44,485 nucleotides of DNA, taken from positions 1 to 44,485 of the forward strand of contig NZ_JADNRM010000024.1 in assembly GCF_021730445.1 (NCBI RefSeq). Reading direction: 5' to 3'. This document shows positions 18,392 through 25,049 of the stretch, piece by piece (positions within the stretch are counted from its first letter, which is position 1; each line of letters begins with the position of its first letter). This stretch comes from Phocaeicola faecalis. Its GTDB lineage: Bacteria; Bacteroidota; Bacteroidia; Bacteroidales; Bacteroidaceae. Made by a program: the position numbers and the translations under genes. Under the pieces are notes generated by a model. It was not told where the DNA came from, made no database searches, and saw nothing but the letters and a program-made list of their open reading frames with translations.

Positions 18392-18576
18392 AGGTGAGCC
18401 CTGGTCCTAGTGGTCCCAAAATTGGAAGTCATTGTGCTGATAATCAGTGTATTGGTTATGGGGCCATATTAGAACACGCCGCAACCACCTGAAGGGTAGC
18501 TGTGAAAGCCTCCGCTGCACCGTTCTTTTGTTGGTTTGAGTGGGTGGATTTCTATGGTGTATGTGTGTGGGATTCA

Positions 18577-18645
18577 GGGCAGACACATGGGTCTGCCCCT
18601 ACGACGGGTGTAGATACCTGTAGGGGCGGACCCATGTGTCCGCCC
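18577..18645. repeat. REP-like palindromic element
   Basis: Two arms face each other: GGGCAGACACATGGGTCTGC... (18577-18602) and ...GGGGCGGACCCATGTGTCCG (from 18620), each itself a short palindrome, around an 18-nt centre. The same GTAGGGGC(A/G)GAC-type core recurs at 43736-43764 and, in varied form, at 43828-43897. Such elements are dispersed intergenic repeats of unknown role. Confidence 0.75.
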
Positions 18646-18654
18646 GGTAACATC

Positions 18655-18689
18655 ATTCGTCCCGATAGCATGATTCGTCCCGATAGCAT
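18655..18689 (+). repeat. Direct repeat pair, ATTCGTCCCGATAGCAT
   Basis: The 17-bp word ATTCGTCCCGATAGCAT occurs at 18655-18671 and again at 18673-18689, one base apart, an 18-bp tandem duplication. It lies between the REP-like element and the hairpin. No function is evident. Confidence 0.8.
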
Positions 18690-18717
18690 TCACCCTGAAG
18701 AATGCATTCATCCTGGA

Positions 18718-18758
18718 AAAAAGACCTTGATGTTCTCGAAAAACATCAAGGTCTTTTT
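18718..18758. terminator. Long bidirectional terminator-type hairpin
   Basis: A perfect 17-bp inverted repeat (AAAAAGACCTTGATGTT at 18718-18734 and its complement at 18742-18758) surrounds a 7-nt loop. A-runs and T-runs at the ends give a U-tract in both directions, as expected for a shared terminator between convergent transcription units. The left arm plus loop (18718-18743) recurs with one mismatch at 43144-43169, where it starts the 21-bp array. Confidence 0.75.
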
Positions 18759-18855
18759 CCCAAACACAATAGTCTTTTCCTGAAAGCCGGAAGAGTTTTC
18801 CGAAAACACTTTAGTGCGTTTTTGCGCTGCATTTCTTTTGCGGCTCTCTTTTCCG

Positions 18856-19086
18856 CTAAGGTTCTCCCAAGTATTTCACGATGATTTCCACTTCTTGCTT
18901 CAGGTAGCAATGGCGGTATTTGTTGTAGCCTGTGGCGTTGAGTTCCTCCGTCAGGCGAGGGATACGCTGTATCCAGCGGTAGAGGTTTTGCAGGGCGGCT
19001 CCAGGTTCGCGTCCGGGGCAATAGAGGGATGCCAGTTCTGCCTTGTCATAAGTGCGGATGGCGAATGTTTCTTCTTCTTTCTTCAT
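18856..19086 (-). CDS. DUF4248 domain protein
   Basis: This 76-residue protein has FAIRTYDKAELASLYCPGREPGAAL near the start and LYRWIQRIPRLTEEL and YRHCYLKQEVEIIVKYLG after it, matching the small DUF4248 family of Bacteroidetes. Members are typically found near HU-like and amidase genes next to capsule loci. The spacing of helices suggests a small DNA-binding (helix-turn-helix-like) fold, but function is not established. A fitting promoter lies upstream (19123-19154). Confidence 0.85.
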   Translation of the reverse strand: MKKEEETFAIRTYDKAELASLYCPGREPGAALQNLYRWIQRIPRLTEELNATGYNKYRHCYLKQEVEIIVKYLGEP

Positions 19087-19122
19087 TATTTTTTTACTAT
19101 GGTTACTTATTGTTTTCTGATA

Positions 19123-19154
19123 TAAAGATAGTAATAAAATGTCTGATTATCAAA
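19123..19154 (-). promoter_or_regulatory. Candidate promoter for DUF4248 gene
   Basis: On the minus strand a TTTG (19151-19154) is followed after 20 nt by TATCTTTA (19123-19130), one base off the TAnnTTTG consensus. The predicted start would give a leader of about 30 nt before the ATG at 19086. Confidence 0.5.
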
Positions 19155-19209
19155 TGATTAGTGAGGTTTATTTCGACATGTTCCATCCTTTTGGGAAGAC
19201 GTTGGGAGA

Positions 19210-19297
19210 TGTGTCAAAACTCCCCTTTTATTGAAATCACCCTCGCTACAACTACCTGTGGCGAGGGTGACTTTTAGTTTATGAGAGTTTCGACACA
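19210..19297. mobile_element. MITE-like element, copy A (TGTGTCAAAACTC terminal inverted repeats)
   Basis: An 88-bp segment is bounded by TGTGTCAAAACTC (19210-19222) and GAGTTTCGACACA (19285-19297), inverted with one mismatch. Inside is a perfect 10-bp hairpin, TCACCCTCGC (19237-19246) with GCGAGGGTGA (19261-19270). It has no coding capacity. The ends match those of copies at 21044-21127 and 43792-43931. It could be a non-autonomous transposable element or a structured intergenic repeat. Confidence 0.65.
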
Positions 19298-19369
19298 CCC
19301 TTCTCCGAATGATGTATGGGTGTTTTTTTTGGGGGGTAAGTCTTTCTCGTGGCAAATGGGGAAAGTCGG

Positions 19370-20311
19370 TTATAGGGATTCGATTTCTGTAAGGGAAAGG
19401 TCGGTGACTTGCATGATTTGTTCAGAGGTCATTCCCAAAGATTTCAGGTTGCGGGCCATTTTCAATTTTTCTTCTCGCCGTCCCTTCTCAATGCCCTTCT
19501 CAATTCCTTTCTCAATGCCCTTCTCAATGCCCTTCTCAATTCCTTTCTCAATGCCCTTCTCAATTCCTTCTTCAAAACCTTCTTCAAAACCTTCTTCACT
19601 GCCTTTCTTTGCTGCATAGTCGATGGTAGCCAAATAATCACGGTAAGCGTTCACACTATTTTCATAGCGCACGCGGTCTTCTTCGGAGAGAGAATGGACA
19701 TCGACAATCTCTTCCAACTTCTCAAATACGGCTTTCTGAGCTTTAAAAGGCATACGATTCAATGTTTCCATGTTATTTAATACAAATATCCAACGTTCAA
19801 AATCTGTTTCGCACTCTGTTTCTGTCTTATTAAACAGGGGTAACGCGATAAAGATTTGCCTCAGTTTGTCCGAAAATAATTTTCCGGTCTCGCGGTCGGT
19901 CAATATAACATCGGTGCGCAACTTATGGTTCTCGTCCAACAGGAAATTGATGAAGAAGACTCCGTACACCGCTTTTATATCGAACTTCCAACCCTCTCCC
20001 TTCACGCCCTGACGGACAATGGCATGAGAAAGGTAATACAGAGCACGTTCCTTGAAATAGACCTGGGAGCGGTTTTGCATCTCCACGATTATCTTCTCGC
20101 CCGTGTCCGTGGTGCAGAAGATGTCATAGATGGCAATACGCTCTCCCGGATACTCGGGCAACTGCTCATTGTTCAGAAAGGTAAGGTCGGTTATCACCCG
20201 TTCTCCCTCCAATAAATCATTTAAGAACTCGATTAACAACTCCTTGGATACTTCTTGACCGAATATTTTCTTGAAGCCGTAATCGGTGAACGGATTGATA
20301 AACTTGCCCAT
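19370..20311 (-). CDS. Rpn-family / PD-(D/E)XK nuclease 'transposase' protein with GIEK repeats
   Basis: This 313-residue protein of the PF12784/Rpn type starts GKFINPFTDYGFKKIFG. The nuclease core is IYDIFCTTDTGEKIIVEMQN (Asp63, Glu77, Gln79 match the D...ExQ active site), followed by ERALYYLSHAI. The family is linked to recombination-promoting DNA cleavage (RpnA) and recently to phage defence; it is not a classic transposase. Near the C-terminus are two GFEE and seven GIEK tetrapeptides encoded by 12-bp tandem repeats, then a possible HTH (LKSLGMTSEQIMQVTDLSLTE cut to its core LGMTSEQIMQ). It is transcribed alone, away from the HU operon. A -7-like TATCTTTG (minus) lies at 20338-20345. Confidence 0.88.
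   Translation of the reverse strand: MGKFINPFTDYGFKKIFGQEVSKELLIEFLNDLLEGERVITDLTFLNNEQLPEYPGERIAIYDIFCTTDTGEKIIVEMQNRSQVYFKERALYYLSHAIVRQGVKGEGWKFDIKAVYGVFFINFLLDENHKLRTDVILTDRETGKLFSDKLRQIFIALPLFNKTETECETDFERWIFVLNNMETLNRMPFKAQKAVFEKLEEIVDVHSLSEEDRVRYENSVNAYRDYLATIDYAAKKGSEEGFEEGFEEGIEKGIEKGIEKGIEKGIEKGIEKGIEKGRREEKLKMARNLKSLGMTSEQIMQVTDLSLTEIESL
19489..19596 (-). repeat. 12-bp coding minisatellite (GIEK/GFEE tetrapeptides)
   Basis: Nine 12-bp units run without indels. On the plus strand they are CAATGCCCTTCT and CAATTCCTTTCT in mixed order, then CAATTCCTTCTT and two CAAAACCTTCTT. On the coding strand each unit is one tetrapeptide. Copy-number change would lengthen or shorten the charged linker without a frameshift. 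Confidence 0.9.
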
Positions 20312-20501
20312 TATGTTTTCTGTGTTTCTACAACGGACAAAGATAATGATTTATATGGAAAAGGCATTCGGTGTGGTCTGTTTTTTTAGAGGTGGAGTCG
20401 ATGTTTCTCAAATGCTCTCGTTGAAAGCAAGTTTTCATGACCATTCGTTACCTTTCTCCACCAGCTCCGACGAAGCCCGACAATGGCTTCTCACACCGTC
20501 G

Positions 20502-20509
20502 TATCTTTG
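20502..20509 (+). promoter_or_regulatory. Candidate -7 box for the HU operon
   Basis: TATCTTTG matches the Bacteroides -7 consensus and lies 73 bp before the HU start codon. No good TTTG -33 box is seen at 19-21 nt upstream, so this rests on the -7 box alone. Confidence 0.4.
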
Positions 20510-20582
20510 TCATGTAATCACAGAGTAACCGGTACTTGAGATTTCGAAGATATCAGTATAAACCATTAAAAATTAGAAGATT

Positions 20583-21032
20583 ATGTCAAAGTCAGTATCT
20601 TATTCAGTTGTACCTCGTAAAAACCCGCAGGAACCCGAAGCGGGAGTCCGTTTCTATGCTCAGGCTCAGGCCAGCGGTGATGTTACAGTCCGCGAGATGT
20701 CGGAACGAATTCAGAGAACCTGTACCGTGACGCGTGCTGATGTGGCGGCAGTGCTCACAGCGTTGGAAGATGTCATTGTGGAGGCGCTGAGCGCAGGTGA
20801 GATTGTACGTCTGGCGGATTTGGGCACGTTTCAGATTGGTGTGAGCGGCAAGGGGGCCGATTCCGAAGACAAGTATGATGTTTCCATGATTAATAAGGCG
20901 CGTATCAATTTCCGTCCCGGACTGGCGTTGAGCGGCATGCTGACGGCGTTGTCGTTCAGCAAGGTGAACAAGCTGCCTAAGAAGGATGATGATAAGCCTA
21001 AAGAGGAAGTCTCCGGTGTAAACGAGGGCTAA
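20583..21032 (+). CDS. HU/IHF-like DNA-binding protein (HU-HIG type)
   Basis: This 149-residue protein starts MSKSVSYSVVPRKNPQEPEA, has an HU-like core (TVREMSERIQRTCTVTRADV, EALSAGEIVRLADLGTFQIG) and ends in a charged tail (PKKDDDKPKEEVSG). It is longer than canonical HU and typical of the Bacteroidetes HU-HIG proteins found beside capsule loci. The predicted role is binding and bending DNA. It is first in a plus-strand unit with a micro-peptide gene and an amidase, with MITE-like copy B inserted in the gap after it. Confidence 0.9.
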   Translation: MSKSVSYSVVPRKNPQEPEAGVRFYAQAQASGDVTVREMSERIQRTCTVTRADVAAVLTALEDVIVEALSAGEIVRLADLGTFQIGVSGKGADSEDKYDVSMINKARINFRPGLALSGMLTALSFSKVNKLPKKDDDKPKEEVSGVNEG

Positions 21033-21043
21033 CCTCTGAGGGG

Positions 21044-21127
21044 GTGTCAAAACTAAAATGGTCTATTGGGGGGTGAGCGAACCTCGCCTCTACTAATAAA
21101 ATGAGAGCATTATAAACGTTTTGACAC
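21044..21127. mobile_element. MITE-like element, copy B (GTGTCAAAAC terminal inverted repeats)
   Basis: An 84-bp segment is bounded by perfect 10-bp terminal inverted repeats GTGTCAAAAC (21044-21053) and GTTTTGACAC (21118-21127). Its interior contains GAGCGAACCTCGCC, CTAC and AGCATTAT, also present in copy C near 43878-43932. It lies 11 bp after the HU stop codon, within the HU-amidase unit, and contains no frame of interest. Confidence 0.68.
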
Positions 21128-21182
21128 ATCCCTCGGAAATCGTTTCGGAATAGAGTTTTAATCATTTTAAAAAGGAGGAAAT

Positions 21183-21263
21183 ATGAAAAACTTGATTATT
21201 AAAATTTTGGAGTGCATTATGCTGCTCCTCAGAGCCAAGAGAAGAAAGAATGAGAGAGATTAA
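21183..21263 (+). CDS. 26-residue membrane micro-peptide (smalltalk-like position)
   Basis: A frame of 27 codons starts at an ATG preceded by a strong ribosome site (AAGGAGG, 21172-21178). It encodes MKNLIIKILECIMLLLRAKR and a short basic tail: one hydrophobic segment and positive residues. Its place between HU and the amidase matches the 'smalltalk' micro-protein found in such Bacteroides clusters, though the sequence differs from the copies I remember. Its last 14 nt overlap the amidase start, suggesting translational coupling. A holin-like or regulatory role is only a guess. Confidence 0.6.
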   Translation: MKNLIIKILECIMLLLRAKRRKNERD

Positions 21264-21696
21264 CCTGATTGTAGTCCACTGTTCCGCCACACGTGCGGAC
21301 AGGGACTTTACTGAAAATGACTTGGAGGTGTGCCATCGGCGCCGCGGATTCAATGGGGCGGGCTATCATTTCTATATCCGCAAGAATGGGGATATTAAGA
21401 ATACGCGCGCCCTAGAGAAGCCGGGGGCGCATGCGCTGGGTTACAATGCGTGCAGCATCGGCATTTGCTATGAAGGCGGACTGGATGCCCGTTATCGTCC
21501 TGCAGATACGCGCACCGAATGGCAGAAACACTCCTTGAGGGTGCTGATTCGCACGCTGTTGATGGATTATCCCGGTTGCCGGGTGTGCGGACATCGGGAT
21601 TTGAGTCCCGACCGCAACGGAGACGGACGCATCAGCCCTGAGGAGTGGGTGAAGGAATGTCCCTGTTTTGAGGTGACAAGTAAATTATATGAGTAA
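21250..21696 (+). CDS. N-acetylmuramoyl-L-alanine amidase (Amidase_2, T7-lysozyme type)
   Basis: This 148-residue zinc amidase is predicted to cut the amide bond between MurNAc and L-Ala in peptidoglycan. Zinc-ligand candidates are His10 (LIVVHCSAT), His115 (VCGHRDLSPD) and Cys137 (KECPCF). GAGYHFYIRKNGDI gives the typical central strand. No signal peptide is visible, as in phage lysozymes, so it would need a partner or lysis to reach its substrate. It is the last gene of the HU unit and is followed by a strong terminator. This amidase type is a standard member of capsule-linked clusters in Bacteroides. Confidence 0.93.
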   Translation: MREINLIVVHCSATRADRDFTENDLEVCHRRRGFNGAGYHFYIRKNGDIKNTRALEKPGAHALGYNACSIGICYEGGLDARYRPADTRTEWQKHSLRVLIRTLLMDYPGCRVCGHRDLSPDRNGDGRISPEEWVKECPCFEVTSKLYE

Positions 21697-21728
21697 AATA
21701 TTTATATAGTTTATACTTGGATAAACAC

Positions 21729-21777
21729 AAATCCCCTTCCGTTATGTTAAATAATTAACATTGCGGGAAGGGGATTT
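21729..21777. terminator. Bidirectional terminator between amidase and wzc
   Basis: AAATCCCCTTCC (21729-21740) pairs with GGAAGGGGATTT (21766-21777). An inner inverted repeat, ATGTTAA / TTAACAT, extends the structure, and T-rich sequence follows on both strands. It separates the convergent amidase (plus) and wzc (minus) genes. Confidence 0.85.
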
Positions 21778-21816
21778 TATAGTTATCTATTATGTAACTA
21801 AATCTTGAAATCTTAT

Positions 21817-24204
21817 TTATTTACTTTTTTCGTCGTATCCATAACCGTATCCGTAGGTTCTTCCATAGCCGTATTTGCCATACGTGCCATATCCGTACTT
21901 CTTGGTTTTGATGTCCACATCGTTGATAATGGTGCACAGGTTGGGCAACTTCTTCAGGTCTCTCAGTTCATTGATAAACAGATAGCCTGCTTTGGGCGTA
22001 TATCCGGCACGGCATACATAAATGCTCATATCTGCCACACGCGAAATCAGTTGGGTGTCGGTCACCATGCCGATAGGGGCGGTATCGAGTATCACGTAGT
22101 CGAATTCCTTTTTCAACCGGTCGATAGCCTGTACCAGCGAGTCGCGTGCCACCAGCTCTGTCGGGTTGGGAGGGATGGCGCCACCGGGCAGGATGTAGAG
22201 GTTGGGGGTGACATTGGACTGTTGCAGCAACGACATCAGGTCGGTGTGTTCCGGGTCGGCAAGGTAGCGGGTGATACCGTCTTCCTTGTGCGACATCTGG
22301 AAGGCTTTGTTCAGTCCCGGCTTGCGGATATCCAGTCCCACGATGACCACTTTCTTGCCCAGCAGGGCAAAGCTGATGGCGAGGTTGGCAGATACAAACG
22401 ACTTTCCTTCACCACTGGTGGTAGAGGTGACCAGTACTACCTTCTGGTTGCTGCCTAGCATATACTGCACGTTGGTGCGGACATTGCGGAAGGTTTCGGC
22501 CATCATGTCGTTCTGGTTTTCGTGTACCACGACCGAGCCTTCTTTCGGCATGTTGTCTGATGCGGGAATATCACCGATGATGGGTACGGTAGTCAGTTTC
22601 TCTACATCCGAGCGGTCTTCTATCTTGTACTTCAGCAGTTCGATGATATAAATGATGCCCACCGGGATGGCGATTCCCAGAACGAAGGCAATCAGGTAGA
22701 TGAGCTTGCCTTTGGGGGAGACGGGCAGCAGGCCGGCTTGTGCCTCGTCCACAATGCGGGCGTTGTTGGCGGTAGAAGCCAGTGTAATGGCGTTCTCTTC
22801 GCGTTTCTGCAACAGCATGAGGTACAGTCCCGCCTTGATTTCCTGTTGGCGCGAGATGCTCACCAACTGGCGTTCCTGGCCCGGTGCGCTGGTAATTCGT
22901 CCGGCGTATTTTCCTGCCTGGCGTTCAAGGTCGGCTTTGGTAATCATCAGTCCTTTCTGCACGCTCAGGATGGTGGTCTGCACATTGCTGCGCATGGCGC
23001 GGATGCTGGCATCCAGATTCACCACCACAGGGTTGCTTTCCGAAGAGGTGCGGAGGAGGCGCTTGCGCTCCAGCAGCATTTCATTGTAGCGGTTGATGAG
23101 CTCGGTTAGCCCGGTATCCGTCAGACCTACGTTGACCGGCAATACTTCGTAGGCATGGTCGGGGTTATTGGCATATTCTGCCAGGAATTGCACCAAGCGG
23201 AGCTGTGTGCTGTTCTCGGCACGTTTCTTTTCGTATTCGGAGTTCTCGCTGAGTGCCAGCTGTGCGTCACTCTTCAGGTCGGTCAGTCCGGCATCGCGCT
23301 TGAAGGTTTCCAGTTCCTTTTCAGTGGTTCCCAGCTCTCCGTTGATGATTTTGATACGCTCGTCGATGAACTCGGCAGTCTTGCTGGCCACTTCATTCTT
23401 GTCGTCGTTGGCATCGCGGTTATAGATTTCTATCAGCTTGTTGATGAAGTCCACTCCGCGTTGGGGGCTGGTGTTCTCCAAAGAGATTTGGGCAATCGTC
23501 GTGGTCTTGGAGGTCGGTTCCACCGAAAGGGCATTCGCATATCCGTCTGCTACGATGCGTGGGGCTGCCACGGTGACGGTGATGGTCTGTTCCTTTTCAA
23601 TGGCTGTCGAATCGCCGGGAGTGAAGCTGAATGTACCGTAGGGGGTGGTGAGCAGGGCAGGGAGCTTTTCAAACTCCTGTGTGAATTCTTGTTCGTCTAT
23701 TTCTGTGCTGACACTCAGTTTGCTTCCGGGTTTCACTGTCATTTCGATGGCTGCTACGCCGCCGGGCAGTTTTTCCGCCTCCTCGGGGGTGAGCCACACT
23801 TTTACCGGCGTGTCCTTGTAGAGTTCTATAGGACGGAGGTTCTCACGGGTTCTGTAGTTGATATACAGGTCCAGTTCCTCCACCACTTTCTTCAGCAGAG
23901 TGCGTGAGTGCAGCACTTCCACTTCATTGTCGAAGTTGCTGGTGGACGAGTAGAAACCGAGGTCTTCCAAATCGCCCAGTCCGCTGCTGGCACTACTGTT
24001 CTTCTTGTTGTCCTTGATAATGACAGAGCCGGTAATGCTATACACCGGTGTGGTGTAGTGCAGATAAATCCATCCTCCTATCAGGCATACCACGATGCTG
24101 GCAACAAACCATTTCCAGTGAATGAGGTATTTGAAGAAGAGGGCTTTGTAGTCCACCTGTTCTTCTTGTTCGGTATAAAGGTCGTCGTATAAATTTTCTT
24201 TCAT
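21817..24204 (-). CDS. wzc: Wzc-type polysaccharide co-polymerase and tyrosine autokinase
   Basis: This 795-residue inner-membrane protein controls chain length and export. A first membrane segment near residues 33-50 is followed by a Wzz domain and a long periplasmic coiled-coil region (about 250-450). A second membrane segment lies near 501-523, then a BY-kinase domain: Walker A TSTTSGEGKS (about 593-602), Walker A' VVIVGLDIRKP (619-629), Walker B YVILDTAP (703-710). The C-terminus is a Tyr cluster (nine Tyr in the last 28 residues) for autophosphorylation. The kinase is fused to the membrane part, as in Gram-negative Wzc. It is third in the wcaJ-wza-wzc operon, 17 bp after wza. Confidence 0.96.
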   Translation of the reverse strand: MKENLYDDLYTEQEEQVDYKALFFKYLIHWKWFVASIVVCLIGGWIYLHYTTPVYSITGSVIIKDNKKNSSASSGLGDLEDLGFYSSTSNFDNEVEVLHSRTLLKKVVEELDLYINYRTRENLRPIELYKDTPVKVWLTPEEAEKLPGGVAAIEMTVKPGSKLSVSTEIDEQEFTQEFEKLPALLTTPYGTFSFTPGDSTAIEKEQTITVTVAAPRIVADGYANALSVEPTSKTTTIAQISLENTSPQRGVDFINKLIEIYNRDANDDKNEVASKTAEFIDERIKIINGELGTTEKELETFKRDAGLTDLKSDAQLALSENSEYEKKRAENSTQLRLVQFLAEYANNPDHAYEVLPVNVGLTDTGLTELINRYNEMLLERKRLLRTSSESNPVVVNLDASIRAMRSNVQTTILSVQKGLMITKADLERQAGKYAGRITSAPGQERQLVSISRQQEIKAGLYLMLLQKREENAITLASTANNARIVDEAQAGLLPVSPKGKLIYLIAFVLGIAIPVGIIYIIELLKYKIEDRSDVEKLTTVPIIGDIPASDNMPKEGSVVVHENQNDMMAETFRNVRTNVQYMLGSNQKVVLVTSTTSGEGKSFVSANLAISFALLGKKVVIVGLDIRKPGLNKAFQMSHKEDGITRYLADPEHTDLMSLLQQSNVTPNLYILPGGAIPPNPTELVARDSLVQAIDRLKKEFDYVILDTAPIGMVTDTQLISRVADMSIYVCRAGYTPKAGYLFINELRDLKKLPNLCTIINDVDIKTKKYGYGTYGKYGYGRTYGYGYGYDEKSK

Positions 24205-24221
24205 AATGAAATCAGGTTGTT

Positions 24222-25013
24222 TTATCGGGAAATAGTAACAATAAGGCTGGCCAGTGACACGAGGGTACCCACAATGGAGAACCAGATGGTGGTACTGTTA
24301 CTGATGCCGGCATTCTTGGCTTTGGTCTTGTTGGGGGTGACATAAATCACATCGTTCTGCTGCAGGTAGTAATAGGGAGACAGCACGATGCTTGCGTCGT
24401 TCATGTTCAGGGGGATGATTTCACGGTGTCCCAGTGCATTCTCGCGGATGAGTTTCACATTGTCACGCTGTCCGTAGATGGTCATGTCTCCGGCCATGGC
24501 AAGCGCTTCAAACAGGTTTACTTTTTCGTTGGTAATGACGAATGTGCCGGGCTTGGTGACTTCTCCCATGACGGAGATTTTATAGTTGGCCATGCGCACG
24601 TTGACGATGGGTGCTTCCGTGATATAGGTCTTCAGCTTTTCTCTAATCAGGTTCTCAGCTTCGCTCTTGGTCAGTCCGCCGATGTGCAGGGTACCTAATA
24701 CGGGGAAGTCGATGTTGCCGTTGTTGTCTACCAGGTATTGCTGCAATACGGGTTGGCTGGTCAGGCTTCTGTTCTGGTTGCTGACGGCAGTAGCTACGGT
24801 GAGGTTGAATGGTGCTGCTGTTTCCGGGTCCGTAGTATTGACCGTGATGGTCAGCAAGTCCTTGGGCATGATGCGGGCATCATAAAGGGGAGTGTTCTGG
24901 CTGGAAGTGTCCAGAAACTCGGATGCTTGCAAATAAGGGACTTGTTTGTAAGCGGAACAGCCTGCCAATACGAAGGCAAGGAGAACCAGCAAGGCATAAT
25001 TCATCTTTTTCAT
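24222..25013 (-). CDS. wza: Wza-type polysaccharide export lipoprotein
   Basis: This 263-residue protein has a lipoprotein signal (LLAFVLAGC, lipidated Cys19), a Poly_export domain (MPKDLLTITVNTTDPE, VDNNGNIDFPVLG), an SLBB-like segment (YKISVMGEVTKPGTF) and a hydrophobic C-terminal helix (about 240-262) that would span the outer membrane. It is shorter than E. coli Wza, with one SLBB segment, as is usual in Bacteroidetes. It forms the outer-membrane channel matching Wzc, and lies 36 bp after wcaJ. Confidence 0.94.
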   Translation of the reverse strand: MKKMNYALLVLLAFVLAGCSAYKQVPYLQASEFLDTSSQNTPLYDARIMPKDLLTITVNTTDPETAAPFNLTVATAVSNQNRSLTSQPVLQQYLVDNNGNIDFPVLGTLHIGGLTKSEAENLIREKLKTYITEAPIVNVRMANYKISVMGEVTKPGTFVITNEKVNLFEALAMAGDMTIYGQRDNVKLIRENALGHREIIPLNMNDASIVLSPYYYLQQNDVIYVTPNKTKAKNAGISNSTTIWFSIVGTLVSLASLIVTISR

Positions 25014-25049
25014 TTGTCTATTCGTTTTTTATGTTTTATCTTTGATTAG

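Larger units (their letters stand above)
18392..18855. other. Intergenic repeat cluster between convergent genes
   Basis: No gene was found in this 464-bp stretch between the DUF3987 remnant (plus) and DUF4248 (minus). It holds a REP-like palindrome (18577-18645), an 18-bp direct repeat pair (18655-18689) and a long terminator-type hairpin (18718-18758). After these comes a degenerate stretch (GAGTTTTCCGAAAACAC near 18790-18807) resembling the units of the 21-bp array at 43.2 kb. Confidence 0.7.

Noticed and set aside
21805..24192. Several long plus-strand open frames opposite wzc (for example 217 and 250 codons)
   Set aside because: They are shadows of the wzc gene on the other strand. Wzc has all expected domains, while the opposite frames show no recognisable domain or start context.
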